A program made the translations under genes and the position numbers. 64,000 nt of DNA from contig DASQZW010000215.1 in assembly GCA_035638495.1 (NCBI GenBank), positions 62,001 to 126,000 of the forward strand. Direction: 5' to 3'. The notes below the pieces were generated by a model, which searched no databases, had not been told where the DNA came from, and saw only the letters and a list, made by a program, of their open reading frames with translations. This DNA is from CF-161 sp035638495. GTDB lineage: Bacteria > Chloroflexota > Dormibacteria > Dormibacterales > Dormibacteraceae. The stretch's first letter is position 1. Every line of letters begins with the position of its first letter. This document shows positions 41,543 through 48,835 of this stretch, piece by piece.

Positions 41543-42298
41543 ATGCCTCGCCAGACGGTCGGTCGACAGGCGGACCCCGCTGCGTCCCGCACGAGCCGCC
41601 AGGAGCACTACCGCGTTCGGTACCGCGAGCTCCGGCCCGGCTGGAGGGACTGCCTGGCCGTCTACCGCGCCCTGGTCGAGGAGCACGTGCGCAGCGGCTG
41701 CGCTGTGCTCGATCTCGGCTGCGGGCACGCAAGCTGGCTGGCGCCCGAACTGCGCGCCGCGGGCCTGGTCGTGGGCGCCGACCCGGACCTGCCCGCGCTC
41801 CGCCACTACACCGCGGCGAGCCATCGCGTCGCGGCGGTCGCGGACCACCTGCCGTTCCGCGACGCCAGCTTCGATCTGGTCGTCTGCGCCTTCGTCTTCG
41901 AGCACCTGGCGACGCCGGCGGCCGCCCTGGCGGAGATCCGGCGCGTGCTCCGGCCCGGCGGCCGCCTGGTGTTCCTCACTCCGAACGCGTGGAACTACAA
42001 CGTCTGGCTCATCCGGCTGGTGCCCAACCGGTTCCACCACTTCTTCACGCGGCGCCTCTACGACCGGCGGGACCGCGACACCTACCCGGTGAGGTACCGA
42101 ATGAACACCAGGACGCGGCTCCGGCGGGCGCTGTCCGCGGCGGGCTTCCGCTCCGTCGACATCCTGCTCAACGGCGATCCGACCTACCTGGGCGTCAACG
42201 GGCTCCTCTTCACCGTGTCACTGGTGATCGAGCTGGCGCTGGACCAGCCTCCCCTGCGCCGCCTGCGCGTGCACCTCATCGGCACCGCTCGCCTCTGA
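41543..42298 (+). CDS. Class I SAM-dependent methyltransferase
   Basis: The product has 251 residues. The SAM-binding motif I is AVLDLGCGHASWLAPEL, acidic motif II is VVGADPDLPAL, and motif III/IV are VADHLPFRDASFDLVVCAFVFEHL and VLRPGGRLVFLTPN. The fold is the Methyltransf_11 type. The C-terminal part (LIRLVPNRFHHFFTRRLYDR, then TRLRRALSAAGFRSVDILL) is typical of enzymes acting on lipids, quinones or glycans. AGGA lies 7 nt before the ATG. It is followed after 68 bp by a MacA-like gene; a shared pathway is not evident. Confidence 0.85.
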   Translation: MPRQTVGRQADPAASRTSRQEHYRVRYRELRPGWRDCLAVYRALVEEHVRSGCAVLDLGCGHASWLAPELRAAGLVVGADPDLPALRHYTAASHRVAAVADHLPFRDASFDLVVCAFVFEHLATPAAALAEIRRVLRPGGRLVFLTPNAWNYNVWLIRLVPNRFHHFFTRRLYDRRDRDTYPVRYRMNTRTRLRRALSAAGFRSVDILLNGDPTYLGVNGLLFTVSLVIELALDQPPLRRLRVHLIGTARL

Positions 42299-42366
42299 CA
42301 CGGTCGCCCGGCCGGGCGCCCACCTTTTACGCCCGCTTTATCCGGGCCCGGCCACGCTGCGCGCAC

Positions 42367-43785
42367 ATGCGTACCAAGCTCGTCACCGCGCTCGGGGTAG
42401 CGCTCGCCGGGGCCGCGGTCGCCGGAGCCGTCATCCTCGGCCACCGGCCGGCGGCGGCGGCGCCCTCCCTGGAGGCGTCGGTCACGACGGCCACTGTGAC
42501 CAGGCAGACGCTGCTCGACCAGTTCCAGGTCAACGGCACCATCGGCTACTCCGGCGCTTACGCCGTGCTCAACCAGTACTCGCCGCCGCCGTCGGCCGCG
42601 ACCGTCGCGCAGGCGCAGCACGCCCTCGACGCGGCGAGGCAGTCGCTGGCCGACACGCAGGCCCAGATCGACTTCGCCAACCAGCAGGACTCGAACGCGG
42701 TCGCGGCGGACCTGGCCCAGCTCGCCCAGGATCAGCAGAAGACCGGCCCCGGCGCCAGCCAGGCGGTCGCGGCCGACCAGGTGAAGCTGGCCCAGGACCA
42801 GACAAAGCAGCAGGCCGACCAGCTCGCCAACACCCAGAGGCTCCACAACGCCCAGCAGCAGGTGGTGAACGCCCAGGACTCCTACGACCAGAAGCTCCAG
42901 CCCGGCGGCGGGGGCGGGAGCGGGGCCGCAAGCGGCGGCGGCGGCGCTCTGGGCGTCTATACGGCGATCCCCGCGGTCGGCCAGACCGTGAGCCGCGGCC
43001 AGACCCTGTACGCGGTCAGCGGGCGGCGGGTCCCGCTGCTGTACGGCGGCACGCCGCTGGCCCGCCAGCTGACCACCGGCGTCAGCGGCGACGACGTCCG
43101 GGAGCTCGAGGACAACCTGGTCGCGCTCGGGTTCGGGGCCGGGCTCACCGCGGACGGCAGCTACACGCAGGCCGACGTCACGGCCGTGGACCGCTGGCAG
43201 GCGGCGTTGGGCGTGCCCCGGACCGGCGTGGTGAACCCGGGCGACGCGGTCGTGCTGGCCGGACCGCTGCGCGTCTCGGCAGTCAAGGTGGTGCTGGGTG
43301 CGTCGGCCCAGACCGGCCAGGAGATCGTCGACGGCACGTCGCCGGACCACATCGTGAGCGTCAACCTGGACGCCCGCCGGCAGACGCTCGTGCAGGTCGG
43401 GGCCGGCGTCTCCGTTGCGCTGCCGAACGGGACCAGCGTCAGGGGGACGATCACCGACGTCGGCACGGTGGCGACGACCAGCGGCCAGGGCTCGCAGCAG
43501 GCGACCACGATCCCGGTGACCATCACGCTGTCGGACGACACGGCGGCCGGCAGGCTGGACGGCGCGACGGTGAGCGTCGCCATCACCCGGGCCTCGCGGC
43601 AGAACGTGCTGACCGTCCCTGTGACCGCACTGCTTGCGCTGCCCGGCGGCGGCTACGCCGTCGAGACGGCGGACGGCGGGCACCGGCGCATCCCGGTCCA
43701 GACCGGCGTCTTCTCCAGCGGCCTGGTCGAGGTCTCAGGTCCTGGCCTGGTCGAGGGCCTGAAGGTGGAGGCGCCGTCGGTATGA
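42367..43785 (+). CDS. MacA-like exporter adaptor with peptidoglycan-binding domain
   Basis: The product has 472 residues. A signal anchor (MRTKLVTALGVALAGAAVAG) is followed by a strand, a long Gln/Ala/Asp-rich coiled-coil hairpin (AQAQHALDAARQSLADTQAQ to NAQDSYDQKLQ), and a Gly-rich hinge near residues 178-196. A PG_binding_1 helix bundle (SGDDVRELEDNLVALGFGAG, then DRWQAALGVPRTG) and a beta-barrel/MP region follow. The order fits periplasmic adaptor-like partners of MacB exporters in Gram-positive bacteria. The stop overlaps the ATPase ATG by 4 nt. With the next two genes it forms a three-part exporter operon. Confidence 0.87.
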   Translation: MRTKLVTALGVALAGAAVAGAVILGHRPAAAAPSLEASVTTATVTRQTLLDQFQVNGTIGYSGAYAVLNQYSPPPSAATVAQAQHALDAARQSLADTQAQIDFANQQDSNAVAADLAQLAQDQQKTGPGASQAVAADQVKLAQDQTKQQADQLANTQRLHNAQQQVVNAQDSYDQKLQPGGGGGSGAASGGGGALGVYTAIPAVGQTVSRGQTLYAVSGRRVPLLYGGTPLARQLTTGVSGDDVRELEDNLVALGFGAGLTADGSYTQADVTAVDRWQAALGVPRTGVVNPGDAVVLAGPLRVSAVKVVLGASAQTGQEIVDGTSPDHIVSVNLDARRQTLVQVGAGVSVALPNGTSVRGTITDVGTVATTSGQGSQQATTIPVTITLSDDTAAGRLDGATVSVAITRASRQNVLTVPVTALLALPGGGYAVETADGGHRRIPVQTGVFSSGLVEVSGPGLVEGLKVEAPSV

Positions 43786-44522
43786 CTGTGGTAGACGACT
43801 TCCCCCCCACCCCCGGCCCTCCCCCGCGAGGGGGGAGGGAGTTCGTCGTCGAGCTGGTCGAGGTCGTGAAGCGCTATCCGGGGGACCCGCCTGTGGAGGC
43901 GCTGCGCGGGGTCAGCCTCGCGGTACAGGAGGGAGAGATGCTGGCGATCGTCGGTCGCTCGGGCTCCGGGAAGTCGACCCTGCTGCACGTGATGGGCACG
44001 CTGGACACCGCCGACGGCGGCATCGTGCGCATCGCCGGAAACGACACGTCGACATTGGGCGACCGCCAGCTGTCGGCGGTACGGGCGCGGCGGATCGGGT
44101 TCGTGTTCCAGCAGTTCTTCCTGCTGGACGGGATGTCGGTGCTGGACAACGCCGCTGACGGGCTGCTCTACACCGGCATGCCGCTGCGCGAGCGGCGCGC
44201 TGCGGCCCGGCTGGCGCTGGAGCGCGTCGGGCTGAGCCATCGGCTCGGACACCGCCCCGCCCAGCTGTCGGGCGGCGAGCGCCAGCGCGTGGCCATCGCC
44301 CGGGCAGTGGTGCATCGCCCCGCGCTCGTGCTGGCCGACGAGCCCACGGGGAACCTGGACTCGGCGTCCGGGGCGGCCCTGATCGACCTGCTTCGGGAGC
44401 TCCACCGGGAGGGCGCTACGATCGCGGTGATCACGCACGACCGGGAGATCGCGGCGGCGATGCCCAGGCAGGTGGAGATCGAGGACGGCCGGATCGTCCG
44501 CGATACGGGGCCCGCGTGGTGA
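43782..44522 (+). CDS. MacB-type ABC transporter ATP-binding protein
   Basis: The product has 246 residues. Walker A is VGRSGSGKST (57-66), the signature is LSGGERQRVAIARA, and Walker B is ALVLADEPTGNLDS, with the His switch in VITHDREI. It is the LolD/MacB class. The first 20 residues (DFPPTPGPPPRGGRE) are unusual: their DNA is a GC-rich palindromic repeat also found twice between genes at 16.5 kb, apparently inserted in frame ahead of the conserved FVVELVEVVKRYPGD start. The ATG overlaps the adaptor stop and the stop overlaps the permease GTG, each by 4 nt. Confidence 0.92.
   Translation: MTVVDDFPPTPGPPPRGGREFVVELVEVVKRYPGDPPVEALRGVSLAVQEGEMLAIVGRSGSGKSTLLHVMGTLDTADGGIVRIAGNDTSTLGDRQLSAVRARRIGFVFQQFFLLDGMSVLDNAADGLLYTGMPLRERRAAARLALERVGLSHRLGHRPAQLSGGERQRVAIARAVVHRPALVLADEPTGNLDSASGAALIDLLRELHREGATIAVITHDREIAAAMPRQVEIEDGRIVRDTGPAW
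43802..43840. repeat. GC-rich palindromic repeat, copy 3, inside a coding sequence
   Basis: CCCTCCCCCGCGAGGGG in a C-rich/G-rich dyad; the core equals copies 1 and 2 at 16.5-16.7 kb. It codes for the PPTPGPPPRGGRE stretch at the N-terminus of the ABC ATPase, before the conserved domain. Confidence 0.6.
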
Positions 44523-45724
44523 TCCGCGCCGCCGCCCCGGCCAGCCGCGTCCACCCGGCCGAGCTGCTCCGCCTCGGCTCGATGGGCCTGCGCACCCGCC
44601 GGCTGCGCGCCTCGCTCTCCGCCGTCGGGATCGCGATCGGCATCGCCGCCATGGTCGCGGTGCTGGGCGTCTCGGAATCCTCGCGGGCCAACCTGCTGGC
44701 CCAGCTCGACCAGCTCGGCACCAACCTGCTGACCGTCACGCCGGGCAACACGTTCTTCGGCGAGGCCGCCGTGCTGCCCGCCGAGGCGCCGGCGGCGATC
44801 GGACGCCTCGACGGCGTCCGCGGGGTCTCGTCCACCGCCGTGGTGGGGAACGTGACCGTCCGCCGGACCGACCGGATCCCCGCCGAGAACACGCTCGGTC
44901 TATCGGTTCGCTGGACGGACCTGGACCTGCTCCAGACGCTGCAGGGCTCGGTCTACCGCGGCCAGTGGCTGAACGCTGCCACCGAGCGCTATCCGGCCGT
45001 GGTACTGGGCTGGGTCGCGGCGGAGCGGCTTGGCATCGTCGACCTGCAGCAGCCCACCCAGGTCTACCTGGGCGGCAGCTGGTTCACGGTCGTGGGCCTG
45101 CTCCGGTCGCTCGCGCTGGCGCCGGAGATCGACCGCTCCGCCCTCATCGGCCTGCCGGTCGCCGAGCAGCAGTTCCTGGCAAGCAGCTCGCCGGACACGG
45201 TCTACGTGCGTTCGGCGCCCGACGCGGTCCTGGCCACGGAGAGCGTCCTGCCTCGCGCCGCCGACCCCGAGCACCCCGAGCAGGTCGACGTGAGCCGGCC
45301 ATCGGACGCGCTCGCGGCCAGGGCGATCGCGGCGGACGCGTTCACGTCGCTCTTCCTCGGGCTGGGCGCGGTGGCCCTGCTCGTGGGCGGCGTGGGCATC
45401 GCGAACGTGATGGTCATCTCGGTCCTGGAGCGCCGGTCGGAGATCGGCCTGCGTCGGGCGCTCGGCGCCACGCGCACCCTGGTCGCGGTGCAGTTCCTGG
45501 CCGAATCGCTGCTGCTCTCGCTCCTCGGCGGCATGGGCGGCGTCGCGCTCGGCGCGGCCGCGACCGCGGTCTTCGCGCGGGTCCAGGGACTCCCGGCCGT
45601 GGTGCCCACGGTGGCCATCAGCGGCGGGCTGGGCGCGGCGCTGGTGGTGGGTGCGGTGGCGGGCCTGTACCCGGCCAACCGGGCGGCCCGGCTCTCGCCG
45701 ACAGAGGCGCTTCGGACGGTGTGA
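44519..45724 (+). CDS. MacB/FtsX-type ABC transporter permease
   Basis: The product has about 401 residues. An N-terminal membrane helix (RASLSAVGIAIGIAAMVAVLGV) precedes an extracellular MacB-PCD domain (NLLAQLDQLGTNLLTVTPGN to about residue 270). Three C-terminal helices form an FtsX domain (FLGLGAVALLVGGVGIANVMVISVLERRSEIGLRRALGATRTLV). This four-helix MacB topology works as a dimer with the ATPase and the MacA-like adaptor encoded upstream. The substrate could be peptide, siderophore or drug. The GTG at 44519 overlaps the ATPase stop by 4 nt; a GTG one codon earlier is possible. Confidence 0.9.
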   Translation: MIRAAAPASRVHPAELLRLGSMGLRTRRLRASLSAVGIAIGIAAMVAVLGVSESSRANLLAQLDQLGTNLLTVTPGNTFFGEAAVLPAEAPAAIGRLDGVRGVSSTAVVGNVTVRRTDRIPAENTLGLSVRWTDLDLLQTLQGSVYRGQWLNAATERYPAVVLGWVAAERLGIVDLQQPTQVYLGGSWFTVVGLLRSLALAPEIDRSALIGLPVAEQQFLASSSPDTVYVRSAPDAVLATESVLPRAADPEHPEQVDVSRPSDALAARAIAADAFTSLFLGLGAVALLVGGVGIANVMVISVLERRSEIGLRRALGATRTLVAVQFLAESLLLSLLGGMGGVALGAAATAVFARVQGLPAVVPTVAISGGLGAALVVGAVAGLYPANRAARLSPTEALRTV

Positions 45725-45776
45725 CCCTGGCCAGACTGGTCGTCGCCGGATCGGGCGGGTCAGGCAAGCTGGCACG

Positions 45777-46133
45777 ATGCGAGCTGTTCTCCGGCGCGAC
45801 CTGACGAACGCGATCAGGACGCGGGACGCTGTCGCCGCCTCCGCGCTGCGTGCGGCGCTGGCGGCGATCGAGAACGCGGAGGCGGTCGCGGCGCCCGAGA
45901 CCCGGATCTCGGGTACGGGCCCGTCTCCGGTCGCTGGCGCGCTCGTCGGGCTGGGCGCCGCCGAGGTGCCGCGACGGGAGCTCACCGAGGCCGAGGTGGA
46001 GGAGATCGTCCGCGGAGAGGTCGCGGACCTCCTGGCGGCCGCCGGCGAGTACGCGCACCGCGGTCAGCACGCGCGCGCCGAACAGCTTCGCGCGGAAGCG
46101 GCCGTCCTCAGCCGCTACCTGGCGTCCGGCTGA
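45777..46133 (+). CDS. GatB/YqeY-domain protein
   Basis: The product has 118 residues. It opens MRAVLRRDLTNAIRTRDAVAASALRAALAAIENAEAV, the YqeY N-terminal helical region, followed by REVPRRELTEAEVEEIVRGEVADLLAAAGEY-like sequence and AEQLRAEAAVLSRYL. It resembles the tail of GatB that binds tRNA, but stand-alone YqeY proteins have no proven role. It is shorter than the usual 150 residues, lacking the last half of the YqeY core. It lies 52 bp after the MacB permease gene and ends before a hairpin. Confidence 0.8.
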   Translation: MRAVLRRDLTNAIRTRDAVAASALRAALAAIENAEAVAAPETRISGTGPSPVAGALVGLGAAEVPRRELTEAEVEEIVRGEVADLLAAAGEYAHRGQHARAEQLRAEAAVLSRYLASG

Positions 46134-46163
46134 CCGGTCCGAGCGTGACGGGCTCGGAACCGG
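46134..46163. terminator. Hairpin between convergent genes
   Basis: CCGGTCCGAGC and GCTCGGAACCGG pair over 11 positions with one bulged base and a 7-nt loop. The hairpin begins directly after the YqeY stop and lies between convergent genes, so it could work in both directions. Confidence 0.5.
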
Positions 46164-46202
46164 CGCTTCGTCCTCATTTGGGCCGGGTCGGGCGGCCGCT
46201 CG

Positions 46203-46511
46203 TCACCGAGGGGGATGGCTGAGCCGGACGCACGCGGTGTCGTACTGGGCGACGGACGCGGTGCTGTTCGAGTGGGCCAGCGACGCGGTTCCGGGATTGC
46301 CCGCGTAGACGACGCCGGCCTGACCGGCGCCGTTGAACGGCGAACCGGGAGCCGAGGCGGACCCGCCCGGGGTCACGGGGTTGTCCGGGCCGCAGGTGTT
46401 GGCTGGCGCTCCAGGCTGGCCTGTGGTCGGGCTCTCGATGGCCAGAGCGGTGGTCACCGAGGTGATCATCAGCGCCGCCAGGCAGAGCATCAGCAGCATG
46501 AACTTGCGCAT
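46203..46511 (-). CDS. Small secreted protein, 102 aa
   Basis: The signal peptide MRKFMLLMLCLAALMITSVTTALA is followed by a mature domain of about 78 residues rich in Gly, Pro, Ser and Asn (ANTCGPDNPVTPGGSASAPG, SPFNGAGQAGVVYAGNPG, SVAQYDTACVRLS). The AGVVYAG...SVAQYDTACV pattern recurs in small secreted actinobacterial proteins without known role. Two Cys could pair. GGAGAG lies close to the ATG at 46511. The open frame upstream to 46826 is rejected because it lacks coding character. Confidence 0.7.
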   Translation of the reverse strand: MRKFMLLMLCLAALMITSVTTALAIESPTTGQPGAPANTCGPDNPVTPGGSASAPGSPFNGAGQAGVVYAGNPGTASLAHSNSTASVAQYDTACVRLSHPPR

Positions 46512-46743
46512 CGTGCTCTCTCCAGAGACGAGGCCGGCAGCGCGTGCGCTGCCGCTTGTGGGGGATGCCCCGCAGCCTAGACCTGCCGTCCGAGCATTGC
46601 CAGCCTTGATCTCGGAGTAGGCCGCGGCGATGAAGCGCTCGAGTCCCAGATCGGACAGTGACCTGGCCGGCACGCAGGCCGTACGGTGCTTACCTACCGC
46701 CGCCAGCCAACTGGTGAACAACGGCGAGAGGAGGCAGATTCGG

Positions 46744-47622
46744 ATGAGCGCGACGGAGAACGGGGACCTGGAGCTGGTCACGGCGGCGGACCTGGCGCTG
46801 GAGCGGTTCGAAGCGGCGCTGGACACCTACCGGCAGGCCCTGGAGAAGGCGCCCGCCGAGGCATTGGGGCAGCGACGACCCGGCGAGGAATACACGCTTG
46901 CCGGCCTCGCGTACCACGTCAACGCCGTGCTGGACCACATTCGGGCGACAGCCCGAGCGATGCTGGATGCCGGTCTTCGCGAGACGAGCGCGCCGGATTC
47001 CTCGAACCTGTTCGAGGTAGCGAACGCGAAGGCAGGCGCCACGCCAACCGAACCCGAGCGGGACGCGGCGTTGGCCGAGACGGTCGAGCTGCACACGGCG
47101 ATCCGCGGCCTGCTGACAGGGGTTGGCCCCACGGACTGGGGCCGCACGGTGCCGGTCCGGTTCGGGCCGGGCGACCCGCACCCGACGCGGCTGCTGGACG
47201 TCCTGGGCTGGCTGACGGACCACTACGCCGAGCACACGGCACAGGTGACGTCGTTGCTCGCCGACTGGCGGACGCTGGCTGTCCACGAGGAGATCGACCG
47301 TGCCCTCGCGGCTCGGGACGTGGACGCGTTCCTGGCCTGCATGTCGGAGGACAGCGTTTTCGAGAACACGACGCCCGCCCCGGATGGGGAGCGCCTGGTC
47401 GGCCTGCCGGCAGTTGGCGCGTTCTTCAAGCAGTTCTTCGTCTCGACCCCGAGCGCCCGCTTCACGACCGAGGAAGCGTTCGCGGCCGGCGACCGGGCGG
47501 TGGTCCGCTGGAGGTTCGATTGGGACGAGGGACCCGACAACCGCGGCCACGTCCGCGGCGTGGACATCCTCCGGGTCACGAACGGTCGTGTGGCGGAGAT
47601 GCGGTCATACGTGAAGGGCTGA
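46744..47622 (+). CDS. DinB-like and SnoaL-like (NTF2 fold) fusion protein
   Basis: The product has 292 residues. Residues 1-175 form a DinB/YfiT-like four-helix bundle: LAGLAYHVNAVLDHIRATARAM gives the first His, and TDHYAEHTAQV the His-x3-His pair of the metal site. Residues 178-292 (HEEIDRALAARDVDAFLACMSEDSVFEN to VDILRVTNGRVAEMRSYV) form an SnoaL/NTF2 fold cone. DinB proteins are thiol-dependent transferases or hydrolases and NTF2 folds bind small polyketide-like molecules. A fusion suggests joint action on one small molecule. GGAGG lies about 10 nt before the ATG. Confidence 0.82.
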   Translation: MSATENGDLELVTAADLALERFEAALDTYRQALEKAPAEALGQRRPGEEYTLAGLAYHVNAVLDHIRATARAMLDAGLRETSAPDSSNLFEVANAKAGATPTEPERDAALAETVELHTAIRGLLTGVGPTDWGRTVPVRFGPGDPHPTRLLDVLGWLTDHYAEHTAQVTSLLADWRTLAVHEEIDRALAARDVDAFLACMSEDSVFENTTPAPDGERLVGLPAVGAFFKQFFVSTPSARFTTEEAFAAGDRAVVRWRFDWDEGPDNRGHVRGVDILRVTNGRVAEMRSYVKG

Positions 47623-47689
47623 CGGGCTGCACTTGGCTGGTCGGCGGTCGGCGGCCGGGGGCGGGCACGGTCGCCGTTCCTGGTCGCGG

Positions 47690-48730
47690 TCAGTCGAGGA
47701 CCGCTTCGATCAGGTGCGTTCCCCATCGCGTCGGTGGCAGGTAGACCACCTCGGTCAGCCGAAGCCCGGCGCGGGCGAGCAGGTCCCGGTACTCGGCCTG
47801 TGTCCGCTCGCGGCCGCCCGTCGTCACCATCATGAGCATGTCGTGGACCTTGCTCGAGTCGGGGGTGTCTCCAGGCGCAATGATGGCCTCCAGGATCAGC
47901 AGCCGGCCGCCCGGCCGGATGACGGCTGCCGCATTGCGAAGGATGTCCGCGGCGGCCTGGTCGTCCCAGTCGTGGACGATGTGAGACAGGATCGCGACGT
48001 CGGCCTCCACCGCCGGCAGCGATGTCAGGATATCGGCCTCCAGCACTTCGCACCGGTCCGCGAGGCCGCGTTCGGCCAGCGTCGCCCGTGCCTCGCTCAC
48101 GACCGCGCCGCGCTCGACGAGCACACCGGTGAGGTGACAGTGGCCTTCGAGGATGGCCACCATCAGCTCTCCCAGCCCGCCGCCGACGTCCAGCACGGTT
48201 TTGGCACGCGACCAGTCATAGGTCCGTGCCACCAGGTCGGCCTCGCCTTCGTGGGAGGCGGCGACCGCCCTGCTGAAGATGGCACTCACCTCGGGGCGGC
48301 TGTCGAGGTAGTCCCAGACGTCGACGCCGAACGCCAGTTCCAGGCCGGACCTGCCCGTCCCGATCACGCCTGGCATTTCCAGGAACGCCCGCCACACTCC
48401 GCCCGGGCGCAGCGCACTGCTGACCGGCGTGTTCGCGAAGGTTCGCTCCGCAACCTCCGTGAAGACACCGTGCGCGGCGAGCATCCGCAGCAGGCGGTAC
48501 AGCGAGTCCGCGTCCGCCTCGACGCTCCGGGCGAGATCGTCGACGTGGCAGGCGCCGTCCTCGAGATGCGAGCTGATCCCGAGCTCACCGGCGAGGATGA
48601 AGCCGCGGGACACCACGAACGATCGCACCATCTGTCCGTGCACAGCCAGCTGAGAGCGGCTCATCTGGTCGAGGTTCTGCCGAGCAGCCTGACTGCTGTC
48701 AGCGCTCGTGACTCCCACTTTTCCCGTCAT
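47690..48730 (-). CDS. O-methyltransferase, acetylserotonin/TcmO type
   Basis: The product has 346 residues. The N-terminal dimerisation helices (QMVRSFVVSRGFILAGELGISSHL, then HVDDLARSVEADADSLYRLLRMLAAHGVF) form a winged-helix-like domain. The SAM site is KTVLDVGGGLGELMVAIL, and the catalytic His/Asp region is ILSHIVHDWDDQAAADILRN with PGGRLLILEAII. This is the Methyltransf_2 family used in natural-product and phenolic methylation. GGGAGG lies 8 nt before the ATG at 48730. It lies 105 bp downstream of, and on the same strand as, a large LuxR regulator that may control it. The substrate is unknown. Confidence 0.88.
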   Translation of the reverse strand: MTGKVGVTSADSSQAARQNLDQMSRSQLAVHGQMVRSFVVSRGFILAGELGISSHLEDGACHVDDLARSVEADADSLYRLLRMLAAHGVFTEVAERTFANTPVSSALRPGGVWRAFLEMPGVIGTGRSGLELAFGVDVWDYLDSRPEVSAIFSRAVAASHEGEADLVARTYDWSRAKTVLDVGGGLGELMVAILEGHCHLTGVLVERGAVVSEARATLAERGLADRCEVLEADILTSLPAVEADVAILSHIVHDWDDQAAADILRNAAAVIRPGGRLLILEAIIAPGDTPDSSKVHDMLMMVTTGGRERTQAEYRDLLARAGLRLTEVVYLPPTRWGTHLIEAVLD

Positions 48731-48835
48731 GTCGGATGCCTCCCGGGGGGCCATCGCCCCGGCCGGATCGTAGGACGGGCGGGCGGGAACCCGAATCCGG
48801 GGTTTCCCCACGTTTGCAGGTGTGCGGCGGCCGAC

